Part shown: piece after piece, positions 1 to 8,789 of the stretch | Layout of the letters: each line of letters begins with the position of its first letter | How positions within the stretch are numbered: position 1 is the stretch's first letter | Assembly (NCBI GenBank): GCA_024643345.1 | Contig: JAHENB010000008.1 | Coordinates: forward strand, 10,949-74,948 | From: Maribacter sp. | GTDB taxonomy: Bacteria > Bacteroidota > Bacteroidia > Flavobacteriales > Flavobacteriaceae | Length of the DNA: 64,000 bases | Direction: 5' to 3' | The notes under the pieces: model-generated | Databases searched by the model: none | What the model saw: only the letters and a program-made list of their open reading frames with translations | What the model was told of the DNA's origin: nothing | Position numbers and translations under genes: made by a program

Positions 1-158
1 TTTCCCTGCCCTTGAATGCCATGTACCCTGCCTTTCGTGGGCAAAAATTGCCTCAACCCAATTATGATGGTACAATCGTATCGGAAATCGCCTTTTTGAT
101 CGGGAACAAAAAGGCAGAACCTTTTCGTCTGGAAATCGATTGGATTCAACTGCAGTAA
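1..158 (+). CDS. CIA30 family protein, C-terminal end (partial)
   Basis: An open frame enters from the left edge and stops at TAA 156-158; about 51 residues are visible. The text (AMYPAFRGQKL, then SEIAFLIGNKKAEPFRLEIDWI) matches the last strands of the CIA30 (complex I intermediate-associated protein 30) jelly-roll fold as found in small flavobacterial proteins of about 160-190 residues. Those bacterial members have no established role; the fold resembles carbohydrate-binding modules. The start and N-terminal half lie outside the window. Confidence 0.7.
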   Translation, partial: SLPLNAMYPAFRGQKLPQPNYDGTIVSEIAFLIGNKKAEPFRLEIDWIQLQ

Positions 159-226
159 GGTTTCTTTAAAGCAAAAAGACCATCCTTGACAGGAATGGAC
201 TTTGCCAACTTAACAAGAAAATTTTT

Positions 227-454
227 TCAACTGTCCTTCAACGATTTCATAGCGATGACGAATCGGTATTTCATATCGGCCTTGATGAGCTGGTCATAGG
301 CCTTGTTGATGTTTTGGATATCGATCATTTCAACATCGGAAACAATCTTGTGTTTTCCACAAAAATCGAGCATTTCCTGGGTTTCCTCGATACCGCCGAT
401 CAATGATCCGGCAATGCGTTTACGGCCCGTGATCATACTGCCCCACAACATCAA
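227..454 (-). pseudogene. Remnant of a zinc-dependent alcohol dehydrogenase (C-terminal scrap)
   Basis: The 75-codon frame carries the last strands of a YahK/cinnamyl-alcohol-type NAD(P)-dependent alcohol dehydrogenase: [20 protein letters not shown] followed by [16 protein letters not shown] and [11 protein letters not shown]. Full-length relatives are about 350 residues with a zinc-binding GroES-like half and a Rossmann domain; both are absent. Homology starts about nine codons after the frame's first Met, and the DNA upstream (455-565) shows no further dehydrogenase text. It is therefore probably a deletion product. A short expressed protein cannot be excluded but would lack all catalytic residues. 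Confidence 0.7.
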
Positions 455-604
455 ATATTCTTACTCAAAAGCTGAAAAAAGCATCAAAACAGGTCGATTG
501 AAAGACTTTTTGTTGAATGTTTCAAAGTCAATAAAATTCATATTTATTTTAATATACCGCTAAATATGAGTAACTTAACATGTAATATCTCTAATTTCAA
601 AATC

Positions 605-1027
605 ATGGCTACGATCAAATCATTAAACAAATGGGCCAATGCCCATACCTATTACCCCTTGGATCTTGTAAGGGTTGCCCTAGGCGTTTTTCTGTTTATG
701 AAAGGCGTCGATTTTATGTCGAACCAGGCACAAATGATCGCAATGATCAGGCCTTTTGAAGATTTGCCCGGGGGGATGCTCATCTTGCATTACATCGTTC
801 CGGCCCATTTTGTTGGTGGCTTTCTAATTGTCATCGGGCTTTTCACCCGATGGGCCATGTTGATACAGCTGCCCATCTTGATCGGTGCGATATTGGTGAA
901 TTTCCTGGGCGATATGAACACGACCAATCTCATTTTGGCATCGGCAACTTTCTTGGTTTGCGTATTCTTTTTGTTCTATGGTTCGGGCAAGCATTCTGCC
1001 GACTATTACCTGAAAATGCAAAAATAA
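605..1027 (+). CDS. DoxX family membrane protein
   Basis: Small integral membrane protein of about 140 residues with four hydrophobic segments: around LVRVALGVFLFMKG, LILHYIVPAHFVGGFLIVIG, AMLIQLPILIGAILVNF and LILASATFLVCVFFLFYG. This is the DoxX/SURF4-like four-helix arrangement; family members have been linked to quinone-coupled redox reactions and thiol stress, but this one's substrate is unknown. The ORF opens at 566, giving 13 extra residues without homology to the usual DoxX start, so the in-frame ATG at 605 (MATIKSLNKW) is preferred. It stands alone, between a dehydrogenase remnant and the oxyR region. Confidence 0.8.
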   Translation: MATIKSLNKWANAHTYYPLDLVRVALGVFLFMKGVDFMSNQAQMIAMIRPFEDLPGGMLILHYIVPAHFVGGFLIVIGLFTRWAMLIQLPILIGAILVNFLGDMNTTNLILASATFLVCVFFLFYGSGKHSADYYLKMQK

Positions 1028-1099
1028 CGGAACCCTTACATGGTTGGATGCACTTTTTTTCGCTTGGTGCGAAATAATTGCGCCTCAATATTGTACGCG

Positions 1100-1225
1100 T
1101 TAAATCTCTTCCGCCAACCAGGCCTTCATCATGGGCTTCTGTCGAAGCATCCAATATAAGGCGTTCAGATCGGCGCTTATCGCTTTTGATTTTTTAGGAT
1201 GAAATCCTATACTGTTCATATCCAT
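1100..1225 (-). pseudogene. 41-codon ORF resembling a collapsed Dps gene
   Basis: Not in the ORF track. From ATG 1225 to TAA 1100 the minus strand reads MDMNSIGFHPKKSKAISADL, then NALYWMLRQKPMMKAWLAEEI. The first half resembles Dps N-termini in flavobacteria (short lead, IGL, KKSKxIxxxLNxLL). The second half loosely resembles the Dps C-terminal helix, which ends around WML-AWL. The ferritin-like core of about 110 residues is missing. Read as an internal deletion of dps, next to and divergent from oxyR, the regulator that commonly controls dps in other bacteria. The match is short and judged by eye; it may instead be a chance ORF. Confidence 0.35.
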
Positions 1226-1325
1226 GATTCTTGCCTTCAATCCATCATAAATTTATAAAATATATATATGCTTCGTCATAGGTTTTATTGATGGTTTTAT
1301 TAATTTTACACATTCAAACCGAAAC

Positions 1326-2267
1326 ATGACCATTACCCAATTGCAATACGTTTTGGCGGTCGCGGAATACCAAAACTTTACTTTGGCCGCCGAGAAAAGT
1401 TTCGTTACCCAACCTACCTTGAGCATGCAGGTACAGAAGTTGGAGGATGAACTTGATGTCCTTATTTTCGACCGTGGCAAAAAACCGATCGGCATCACCG
1501 AGGTGGGCAAAAAAATTGTTGCCCAGGCGAAGAACATTGTCAATGAAGCCGAGCGCATCAAAGACATCGTCGATCAAGAAAAAGGATTTATTGGCGGGGA
1601 TTTTACCTTGGGCATCATCCCGACCGTAATGCCCACCTTGTTGCCCATGTTCCTGAAAACGTTCATCAATAAATATCCCAAGGTGAACCTGATCATCAAG
1701 GAACAGAGTACCGAGCAAATGATCAGGAACATCCAGGATGGCCATCTCGATGCCGCCATAGCCGCCACTCCCTTGGAAATTGAATTCATCAAGGAACGCC
1801 CATTGTATTACGAGCCTTTTGTAGGGTATGTGCCAAGAAACCACCGCCTGGCAAACGCCTCCCAAATAACCCCTTCCGACCTTGACATTAACGATATCTT
1901 ACTGTTACAGGACGGGCATTGTTTCCGTGATGGGGTGATCAATCTTTGCAAGGCCCCCAGAAATTTGAACGAAGAACATTTTAAGCTTCAGAGCGGAAGT
2001 TTTGAGACCTTGGTGAACCTTGCCAATGAGGGACTGGGCATGACCCTGCTTCCATACTTGAACACCTTGGAACTCGACGATGAAAAAAGAAAGAATTTAA
2101 AATATTTTCAAGAACCGTCGCCGGCCAGGGAGGTAAGTCTCATCTACCATAAAAGTGAACTCAAAATACAGATTACCGAAGCCTTAAAAGATGTCATTTC
2201 CAGTGTGGTCAGGGGCGCAATAACCTTTCAGGACGTGAAGATCATCAGTCCCTTGAACAAAAAATAA
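1326..2267 (+). CDS. oxyR: OxyR hydrogen-peroxide sensor, LysR family
   Basis: 313-residue LysR-type regulator: winged HTH at residues 1-60 (MTITQLQYVLAVAEYQNFTL, then TQPTLSMQVQKLEDEL) and a periplasmic-binding-like effector domain from about 90. The redox motif LLLQDGHCFRDGVINLC places cysteines at residues 199 and 208, with the same spacing and even the same numbering as the peroxide-sensing pair of E. coli OxyR. In the family, peroxide oxidises these to a disulfide, activating catalase, peroxiredoxin and dps genes. No catalase gene adjoins it here; the only possible target nearby is the Dps-like scrap at 1100-1225. The gene ends in a clear terminator. Confidence 0.93.
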   Translation: MTITQLQYVLAVAEYQNFTLAAEKSFVTQPTLSMQVQKLEDELDVLIFDRGKKPIGITEVGKKIVAQAKNIVNEAERIKDIVDQEKGFIGGDFTLGIIPTVMPTLLPMFLKTFINKYPKVNLIIKEQSTEQMIRNIQDGHLDAAIAATPLEIEFIKERPLYYEPFVGYVPRNHRLANASQITPSDLDINDILLLQDGHCFRDGVINLCKAPRNLNEEHFKLQSGSFETLVNLANEGLGMTLLPYLNTLELDDEKRKNLKYFQEPSPAREVSLIYHKSELKIQITEALKDVISSVVRGAITFQDVKIISPLNKK

Positions 2268-2293
2268 AAAGCCACTTGGAAGTGGCTTTTTGT
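2266..2293. terminator. Bidirectional rho-independent terminator
   Basis: AAAAAGCCACTT-GG-AAGTGGCTTTTT forms a perfect stem with A-rich and T-rich flanks. It begins at the oxyR stop and ends at the stop of the small minus-strand gene, so it can serve both converging transcripts. Confidence 0.9.
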
Positions 2294-2490
2294 TATGCTC
2301 TTAAATAAATTAAACTTTCCTGTAGTTCCGGTTTATCGTTCAGGAACTGCCTCAACCAGAGTTTCAGTTCCTCAATTTCTTCCGGTAGCAGTCGCTCGAC
2401 CGCTTTTTTCACCTCTTTGCAAAACAATTTTACGTCAAAACTAACTTTTTGGAGTACCGTTTTGGTATACTCCAGCATAGCTCTAGCCAT
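2293..2490 (-). CDS. Conserved small flavobacterial protein of unknown function
   Basis: 65 residues, MARAMLEYTKTVLQKVSFDV..., with charged amphipathic helices and a conserved-looking LPEEIEELKLWLRQFL segment. I recall near-identical short proteins across Flavobacteriaceae, all hypothetical; no fold or role is known to me. No signal peptide or membrane segment. It shares a terminator with oxyR and is divergent from the dacB-type gene. The frame is closed neatly by the terminator, which supports a real gene. Confidence 0.75.
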   Translation of the reverse strand: MARAMLEYTKTVLQKVSFDVKLFCKEVKKAVERLLPEEIEELKLWLRQFLNDKPELQESLIYLRA

Positions 2491-2647
2491 ATGTCAAAGT
2501 GTTTAATTTTAATTAGGTTGTTGCTACTAAGTTAACCAATAATTCTATGTTTTTATTGTAACCAAGAAGTTAAAAATTAACTAAATTCGTTTGAGCCCTT
2601 TGGCCACGGGGGAATTGGGCTCCAGAAAAATAATTTTTTCTCCTTTT

Positions 2648-3919
2648 ATGAAGAATCCTATTGTGGTGCTCATTTTTATCGCCCTAATCGGTTGTACCGC
2701 AACAAAACATCGACGAACGGTAAAAGACGTCAAAACCGTTTTACATACCGAACCCTTTCAGAACCAGTTTGCAGGCCTATTTATCATAGAAGCGGATACC
2801 CATGACACGATTTATGATTACAATAGCGAAAAATACTTCACCCCGGCCAGCAATGCCAAAATTTTTACGCTCTATACGGGCATCAGCCTGTTGCCCAAAA
2901 AAATCCCTGCCCTGAAGTATTTGAAGCAAAATGACACGATGTATATTCAAGGTACTGGCGATCCGACCTTGTTACATCCTTACTTTCAAGACAGCAGCGC
3001 CATAAACTTCTTAAAGGGGAATCAAAATATTGCATGGTACCATGCCAACTTCCAAGCCGAGAAATATGGGTCTGGATGGGCCTGGGACGATTATGGCTAT
3101 TACTATCAGGCAGAGCGAAGTGGATTGCCTTTGTATGGAAACGTGCTAACACTGTACCGCAACGATTCCCTTGTGTTGATGCCCTCTATTTTTAAGGATC
3201 GGGTAGGCGAGCCAGACGTTGCGACGATCAACCGTGAGGCAGAAAGCAATGTTTTCTATTATCCCGCAAGCAAGACCGACACCCTTGAAATTCCCTTCAA
3301 GACCGATACTACCTTGACCCGGGAATTGCTCGAGGCGGCGTTGGGCCAAAAGGTTTCCGGGACCGATCGTTTTCCTGGAGGGGAAAAAAGCACGTTGTAC
3401 AGTATTGCCACCGATTCGGTCTATAAAAGAATGATGCGGGAAAGCGATAATTTTCTGGCGGAACAATTATTGATCCTGGCTTCCTCCACCCTCTCGGATA
3501 CGCTCGATGGTACCAAGGCGCAGGCCCATATGCTACAGAACCGATTGGCCGACCTAAGGCAGCCCCCACGCTGGGTCGACGGTTCGGGACTATCGCGATA
3601 CAATCTGTTCACGCCCCAATCAATGGTACATGTTCTCTATAAAATGTATCGGGAGGTTCCCCTTGAGCGCTTGTTCGAACTTTTTCCGGCAGGAGGGGCG
3701 AATGGTACCTTGAAAGACTGGTACGGCGCTAAGGACGCGCCCTATATCTTTGCCAAATCAGGCAGTTTGGGCAACAATTATTGTTTGAGCGGTTACCTTC
3801 GGGCGAAATCGGGCAAAATCTTGATCTTCAGTTTTATGAACAACCACTTCATTGGACCTTCGAGCGAAATAAAAACCAAGATGCAGCTCATTTTTGAAAG
3901 CATTCGGGACCGTTATTGA
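2648..3919 (+). CDS. dacB: D-alanyl-D-alanine carboxypeptidase/endopeptidase, DacB (PBP4) type lipoprotein
   Basis: About 423 residues, peptidase S13 family. These enzymes trim or cleave peptidoglycan stem peptides in the periplasm. The three penicillin-binding motifs are present: SxxK as SNAK (68-71), SxN as SDN (266-268) and KSG (370-372). The N-terminus MKNPIVVLIFIALIGC is a lipoprotein signal with the lipidated Cys at 16, so membrane anchoring is predicted. The ORF track opens at a TTG at 2591; the ATG at 2648, directly before the signal peptide, is the better start. Its 3' end overlaps the convergent msrA gene by 7 bp. Confidence 0.88.
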   Translation: MKNPIVVLIFIALIGCTATKHRRTVKDVKTVLHTEPFQNQFAGLFIIEADTHDTIYDYNSEKYFTPASNAKIFTLYTGISLLPKKIPALKYLKQNDTMYIQGTGDPTLLHPYFQDSSAINFLKGNQNIAWYHANFQAEKYGSGWAWDDYGYYYQAERSGLPLYGNVLTLYRNDSLVLMPSIFKDRVGEPDVATINREAESNVFYYPASKTDTLEIPFKTDTTLTRELLEAALGQKVSGTDRFPGGEKSTLYSIATDSVYKRMMRESDNFLAEQLLILASSTLSDTLDGTKAQAHMLQNRLADLRQPPRWVDGSGLSRYNLFTPQSMVHVLYKMYREVPLERLFELFPAGGANGTLKDWYGAKDAPYIFAKSGSLGNNYCLSGYLRAKSGKILIFSFMNNHFIGPSSEIKTKMQLIFESIRDRY

Positions 3920-4422
3920 GCCTTCGTAGATGAGGTAACCATGTGTTTAGCAAATTTTTGTCGGAGTACCTGCAATTTTGGATCGATGTACCTTTTACAA
4001 AAAGGCCTTTCGGGATCGGTGCGGTAATAGTTCTCGAACATGGCGCCGGAAGGCCGGAAAGCCTTAAAAGGAAGGATCGTTGTGATCAAGGGCGCATTAA
4101 ATTCAGCTTGTAGCCCATCCCACATTTGTTTCAATGCCTCTTCGTCCTCGGGGTCTAGGGTATAAATGGCAGAACGGTATTTTTGGCGCATGCTATGCCA
4201 GGCAGTACTTTCATGGGTCATTACATGGATCCGAACCAGATCGTGCAGCGCAATTTCCCCGGGGTCATAGGAGACCATGACCGCTTCCGAAAAAGCATCA
4301 TGCTGTCCTTCCGAGGCCACAAAACCCTGTTTTACCTCCAACACTCCCTTTAGCGATTGAAAGACCGCCTCGGTACACCAATGGCATCCCCCACCAAAAC
4401 CGATTTTCTTAATTTCTCCCAT
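3913..4422 (-). CDS. msrA: Peptide-methionine (S)-S-oxide reductase MsrA
   Basis: 169 residues. MsrA reduces methionine-S-sulfoxide in proteins and free methionine, using thioredoxin for recycling. The catalytic motif GGGCHWC places the nucleophilic Cys at 13 (GCFWC in most homologues; Phe to His here). YRTDPERPFCKRYIDPKL near the C-terminus supplies another conserved stretch with a candidate resolving Cys. No signal peptide, so cytosolic. The 20-bp gap to the upstream Nudix gene suggests co-transcription. A thioredoxin reductase gene is at 32.9 kb, and oxyR lies about 2 kb away. Confidence 0.9.
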   Translation of the reverse strand: MGEIKKIGFGGGCHWCTEAVFQSLKGVLEVKQGFVASEGQHDAFSEAVMVSYDPGEIALHDLVRIHVMTHESTAWHSMRQKYRSAIYTLDPEDEEALKQMWDGLQAEFNAPLITTILPFKAFRPSGAMFENYYRTDPERPFCKRYIDPKLQVLRQKFAKHMVTSSTKAQ

Positions 4423-4443
4423 GCTGCTTTGGTCGCAAAAACT

Positions 4444-5037
4444 TCATTTGAATAACTTATGCAATTGCGCATATTGCAAAAGGATCACCGTTTTGGCATC
4501 ATTGATATCGCCTTTTTCCATCATATGCAATGCCTCTTCAAAGGGATATTCCAATACCTCGATATTTTCGGTCTCGGATTCGGCGCCTCCGCCTTCACCT
4601 ACTTTCATTAGGTCTTCATAGGTCCCGATAAAGAGATGGAGTATTTCGGTGACCGACCCAGGGGACATGTACACCTCGAAGACCTTATGAACATCACGGA
4701 TGCGGTACCCGGTCTCCTCCTCCACTTCTTTTCGGATGCAGTCCTCAGGATTGTCGCCATCCAAGAGGCCGGCACAGACTTCGATCATCATCCCGTCTTC
4801 ATTGCCGTTCACATAGGTGGGCATACGGAACTGCCGGGTGAGCACCACAGTGCCCTTGTCCCTGTTGTACAAAAGGATGGCCGCCCCATTGCCTCTGTCG
4901 TAGGCTTCCCGTTGTTGGGTTTCCCAACTGCCATCGGATTTTTGATAATCGAAGGTAAATTTGTTGAGGGTGTACCAGTTGTCGGACAACAATTCCTTTT
5001 TGATGTTTCTAATTGGTTTGTTTTTCAAGTGCTGCAT
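4444..5037 (-). CDS. Nudix hydrolase, NudK-like (GDP-mannose pyrophosphatase family)
   Basis: 197 residues. NudK-type enzymes hydrolyse GDP-mannose and related nucleotide sugars to NMP and sugar-1-phosphate. The N-terminal beta layer ([35 protein letters not shown]) and the Nudix helix [22 protein letters not shown] fit NudK. The first Glu of the Nudix signature is replaced by Asn, while the metal-binding REUxEE core is kept as KEVEEE. ADP-ribose or another nucleotide sugar is an alternative substrate. It heads a probable two-gene unit with msrA. Confidence 0.82.
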   Translation of the reverse strand: MQHLKNKPIRNIKKELLSDNWYTLNKFTFDYQKSDGSWETQQREAYDRGNGAAILLYNRDKGTVVLTRQFRMPTYVNGNEDGMMIEVCAGLLDGDNPEDCIRKEVEEETGYRIRDVHKVFEVYMSPGSVTEILHLFIGTYEDLMKVGEGGGAESETENIEVLEYPFEEALHMMEKGDINDAKTVILLQYAQLHKLFK

Positions 5038-5113
5038 TTTTTTATGAAGTCCTAAAGATATTGATTTATCAATCTCACTTTTGAGCTAAAATTTATTCTT
5101 GGACAAATCATAG

Positions 5114-5638
5114 GAAACCAATATCACCAATCTCGAAAGGGATATTAAGATACAGACCGAAAGTATCAGGTATTTTGAACTTATCATCGACCTGACAGAC
5201 CATTACAGACCTTATAACGACTCCCTTCCCGTGTACTTACAAAGGGCAGCTTTTGCACCGGATGTTGTTTTGTCTTCCTCGGCCTTTGAAACCATGAAAT
5301 CATCTGGTTTGGACATCATTCGATCCGATAGTTTGAGACAGGAAATATTAGCCTTGTTCGATGTAGAATATCCGACCCTGATGCAGAATACGAGAAGACT
5401 GGAAGACCAGCTTTCGCCCGCAGTGGTAGTGCCCCTGCACCAAAAGCATTTTAGAAATTATAATGGTACCAGGGTTCCGAACGATTATGACAACTGGGTA
5501 AATGACAAAGCGTTCTTCAATATGTTAAGCTTTAGGCTTGCCCTCAGGCAAAGTTCAACAAGGCACAAAAAAAAGACCTCAAAAAAAACTGAGGATGTGA
5601 TTCAAGCCATTGACCAAGAATTGAATAAAAGGAAGTAA
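5114..5638 (+). pseudogene. DUF6090 family protein remnant lacking its membrane N-terminus
   Basis: The frame is open from just after a TAG at 5111 to TAA 5638. The track starts it at GTG 5231, but coding-like text runs upstream (TNLERDIKIQTESIRYFELI). DUF6090 proteins are about 240-260 residues, begin with a conserved transmembrane segment followed by an INNWNE-like motif, then a coiled region and a helical C-terminal half with SSGLDIIRSDSLRQEILALF-like text. Only the second half is here; no ATG or TM segment precedes it. Best read as an N-terminally deleted gene. DUF6090 has no known function. Confidence 0.6.
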
Positions 5639-5981
5639 AAAATGTCAAGTGACCATCCACAAATGATCTACTATTTCAAAAAATCCTCTATTGACATTAC
5701 GGAGCGGACTTTTTGTAAAATACAGGGCCATAACAGTGGCTCAGCAAATTTAAATATCGATATATTCATTCTACACTTTTGGAAAAATCATTTAGGCAGA
5801 CTTTGGTAATGGAATCACCATACCGATCAACCATAAAAACGAGGCCGATATATGAGAACCAAGGGATTGATAGGGTTGAGCGAAATGAAATAGTACGGCA
5901 AAAAGTATTTTACGATGTCGTACCAATTCAAAAGATTTCAATCTTGAACCATTTGCTTCCTAAACTGCGGTTTAACAAACA
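5639..5981. other. Intergenic stretch without a convincing gene
   Basis: About 340 bp between the DUF6090 remnant and the end of cysN. A 95-codon frame at 5779-6066 overlaps cysN antisense, has no recognisable domain and is probably spurious. No terminator, RNA gene or repeat is obvious. Given the remnant beside it, this may be decayed coding sequence. Confidence 0.5.
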
Positions 5982-7238
5982 TTACAAAATCATGCCCGCC
6001 GCGACCGTTTCATTGGTACTATCATCAATTAAGATAATACTACCGGTGGTCCTGTTCTCGCGATAGCAATCGTACATCAGTGGTTTTGTGGTTCTTAGGG
6101 TCACTTTACATATATCGTTCATATTCAGGCTGTCATCATCGGTTTTGCTTTTAAGGGTATTGATATCAATTTTGTACAATACTTCCTTGATCATGGCCTT
6201 TTGTTCATTTGAAGTATGCATAATGGTATACTTCGCCCTCGGTCTCGCCGGGTTGTTGTGCAGCCAGCACAGCATCACTTCCATATCCTGTGAAGTTTCC
6301 GGTTTGTTGTTGGAGCGAACGATCATGTCTCCCCTTCCGATATCGATATCATCTTCCAAGGTAATCGCAATTGACATAGGCGCATGTGCCTCCTCCAGCT
6401 CCCCATCGAAGGTATCAATCGATTTTATCTTGGACGTAAAACCGGAAGGCATCACCGTTATCTCATCGCCCAATCTAAAAATACCACTAGCGACCCGTCC
6501 GGCATAGCCCCTATAGTCGAGAAAACCTTCCCTTTGTGGCCTTAATACGGTTTGCACTGGAAATCTGGCGTCTACCTTGTTCAAATCGCTGCTAATGTGC
6601 ATGGTCTCCAAGGTATGCAATAAGGGGGCTCCCTGGTACCAATCCATATTTTCAGATCTATTCACCACATTGTCTCCCAACAAAGCGCTAATGGGGATAA
6701 AGCGAATGTCTTTGATCAAAAATTTTGAAGAAAATTCCTCGAACTGGGAAATGACGTTGTTGTAGGCATCTTCGGTAAAATCTACCAAATCCATCTTGTT
6801 CACGCACACGATGATATGCGGAATTTGCAACAATGAAGCGATAAAGGCATGTCGCTTGGTCTGTTCGATTACCCCGTGCCTTGCATCGACCAAAATAATG
6901 GCCACATTGGCCGTGGAAGCCCCGGTCACCATGTTTCTGGTATATTGAACATGACCTGGGGTATCGGCAATAATAAATTTCCGTTTAGGGGTCGTAAAAT
7001 ATCTATAGGCAACATCAATGGTGATTCCCTGTTCCCGTTCATCGCGCAAACCATCGGTGAACAGGGCCAGGTCGATGCCTTCGTGGCCTCTTCTTTTACT
7101 GGTGTTTTCTATGGAAATCAGCTGATCTTCAAAAATTGATTTGGAATCATATAATAAACGTCCGATGAGCGTGCTTTTTCCGTCATCCACGCTGCCAGCA
7201 GTCGTAAATCGCAAAAGTTGGTTATTATCTATTTTCAT
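5982..7238 (-). CDS. cysN: Sulfate adenylyltransferase subunit 1 (GTPase) CysN
   Basis: 418 residues, EF-Tu-like GTPase that drives ATP sulfurylase: ATP + sulfate to APS + PPi, together with CysD. GTP-binding motifs are clear: GSVDDGKS (15-22), DTPGH and NKMD, followed by beta-barrel domains (GYAGRVASGIFRLGDEITV). The length matches stand-alone CysN, with no fused CysC kinase domain. Last gene of the cysQ-DUF2061-cysC-cysD-cysN operon, 52 bp after cysD. In a setting with sulfotransferases and without cysH or cysIJ, its likely job here is PAPS supply for sulfation. Confidence 0.95.
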   Translation of the reverse strand: MKIDNNQLLRFTTAGSVDDGKSTLIGRLLYDSKSIFEDQLISIENTSKRRGHEGIDLALFTDGLRDEREQGITIDVAYRYFTTPKRKFIIADTPGHVQYTRNMVTGASTANVAIILVDARHGVIEQTKRHAFIASLLQIPHIIVCVNKMDLVDFTEDAYNNVISQFEEFSSKFLIKDIRFIPISALLGDNVVNRSENMDWYQGAPLLHTLETMHISSDLNKVDARFPVQTVLRPQREGFLDYRGYAGRVASGIFRLGDEITVMPSGFTSKIKSIDTFDGELEEAHAPMSIAITLEDDIDIGRGDMIVRSNNKPETSQDMEVMLCWLHNNPARPRAKYTIMHTSNEQKAMIKEVLYKIDINTLKSKTDDDSLNMNDICKVTLRTTKPLMYDCYRENRTTGSIILIDDSTNETVAAGMIL

Positions 7239-7290
7239 ACTTGAAATATTGTAATGTAAAGATCCGTAAACTTAAGAAAGAAAGGCCCCG

Positions 7291-8196
7291 CTAAAAATAA
7301 CCTTGCCTCTTCCTGTCTTCCATGGCAGATTCCGACCGTTTGTCATCAGACCGATTGCCCCGCTCCGTGTTGCGCATAGCGGACACCTCGTCGACAATTT
7401 TTTCCAGGGTATCGGCTTCCGACTCGATACCTCCCGTAATCGTGATATCGCCCAAAGTCCTAAAGCGTATTTTCTTGGACAAAACGGCCTCATTTTCTTC
7501 CAAAACCGTAAATTCGGAATAAGGAATCCAAGAGTTGCTTCTCCAGACCACTTCCCTGATATGGGCATAGTACAATGATGGAATTTCAATTTTTTCCCGT
7601 TTGATGTAGTTCCAAACATCCATTTCCGTCCAGTTACTTATGGGAAAGACCCTAAAATGTTCCCCTTCGAAGTACTTTCCATTAAAAATGTTCCACAATT
7701 CAGGGCGTTGATTTTTGGGGTCCCATTGCCCAAATTCATCACGATGCGAGAAAAATCGTTCTTTGGCCCTGGCCTTTTCTTCATCACGTCTGCCACCTCC
7801 AATGGCACAATCTATCTTGTTATTTTCGATCGCATCCAAAAGTGTGGTTATTTGCAGCGCATTGCGCGTGGCATGCTTTCCCCTTTCTTCCGCCACACGA
7901 CCCTGATCGATGGAATCCTGCACAGAGCCCACCAGAAGTTCAACGCCCAAACTATTGATCAGGTCGTCCCTGAATTTTATGGTTTCCGGGAAATTGTGGC
8001 CCGTATCAACATGCATTAAGGGAAATGGGATCTTGGATGGATAAAACGCCTTTTGTGCCAGATGGGTGACCACGATGGAATCCTTGCCACCCGAAAACAA
8101 AATGACCGGTTTTTGAAATTGTGCCCATACTTCACGTAGAACATAAATGGCTTCAGCCTCCAATTCGTCTAAATAATTTAAATAGTATTTGCTCAT
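7291..8196 (-). CDS. cysD: Sulfate adenylyltransferase subunit 2 CysD
   Basis: 301 residues, PP-loop ATP pyrophosphatase fold that adenylates sulfate in complex with CysN. The PP-loop SGGKDS is at 35-40; MHVDTGHNFPET and GGRRDEEKARAKERFFSHRD are the other signature blocks of the CysD family. The C-terminal tail ERGNRSDDKRSESAMEDRKRQGYF is typical. Its ATG overlaps the cysC stop by 4 bp (ATGA), pointing to translational coupling. PAPS reductase (CysH) shares the PP-loop but lacks the GGRRDEE block, so CysD is secure. Confidence 0.95.
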   Translation of the reverse strand: MSKYYLNYLDELEAEAIYVLREVWAQFQKPVILFSGGKDSIVVTHLAQKAFYPSKIPFPLMHVDTGHNFPETIKFRDDLINSLGVELLVGSVQDSIDQGRVAEERGKHATRNALQITTLLDAIENNKIDCAIGGGRRDEEKARAKERFFSHRDEFGQWDPKNQRPELWNIFNGKYFEGEHFRVFPISNWTEMDVWNYIKREKIEIPSLYYAHIREVVWRSNSWIPYSEFTVLEENEAVLSKKIRFRTLGDITITGGIESEADTLEKIVDEVSAMRNTERGNRSDDKRSESAMEDRKRQGYF

Positions 8197-8789
8197 TTTC
8201 CTACTTGTAGTTTATTCTTGATTTTAGCGTAAATGATTTCCACGGCCTCGCTTACTGAACTTTCCGGTTTGACTTCAACATCAGGGTCTATGGGGGCCTC
8301 GTAGGGCGCCGATATCCCGGTCATGTTCTTTATTTCTCCACGACGGGCCTTTTGGTACAATCCCTTGACATCCCTTCTTTCGCACTCCTCCAAACTGGTA
8401 TTTACGAATATTTCGAAATAGTTATCCGGTTGTACCGTGTTTTTTATAAAATCCCGGTCTTTTTTATATGGGGCAACGAACGCGGCCAAAACCACTAGTC
8501 CTGCATCAATGAATAGTTTGGCTATTTCACCGATTCTTCGGTTATTTTCAGATCTGTCATCTGGTGAAAAACCCAAGTTTCTGTTGATGCCCCTGCGTAC
8601 ATTGTCGCCATCCAAGATATAAGTCTTAATGCCTTCTTCATATAATTTCTCCTCAAGGGCATTGGCTATAGTCGACTTTCCAGAACCAGACAAGCCCGTG
8701 AAAAATATTAAAAAAGAACCATGCCCATTGGCAACGCTTCTTTCCTTTCTGGTTATCTTATAATCATGTTGAACTATATTTTTTTTCAT
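8193..8789 (-). CDS. cysC: Adenylylsulfate (APS) kinase CysC
   Basis: 198 residues. Phosphorylates APS at the 3' position to give PAPS, the universal sulfuryl donor. P-loop GLSGSGKST (32-40), DGDNVRRGINRNLGFSPDDR and the lid region VKGLYQKARRGEIKNMTGI are all present. Stand-alone form rather than a CysNC fusion. It overlaps its neighbours on both sides by 4 bp. Because PAPS is made here with no reductase nearby, and a PAPS-type sulfotransferase lies 5 kb away, it probably feeds sulfation. Confidence 0.95.
   Translation of the reverse strand: MKKNIVQHDYKITRKERSVANGHGSFLIFFTGLSGSGKSTIANALEEKLYEEGIKTYILDGDNVRRGINRNLGFSPDDRSENNRRIGEIAKLFIDAGLVVLAAFVAPYKKDRDFIKNTVQPDNYFEIFVNTSLEECERRDVKGLYQKARRGEIKNMTGISAPYEAPIDPDVEVKPESSVSEAVEIIYAKIKNKLQVGK

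Noticed and set aside
5779-6066. 95-aa ORF upstream of and antisense to cysN
   Set aside because: About a quarter overlaps cysN antisense, and the remainder has no domain, signal or conserved look.
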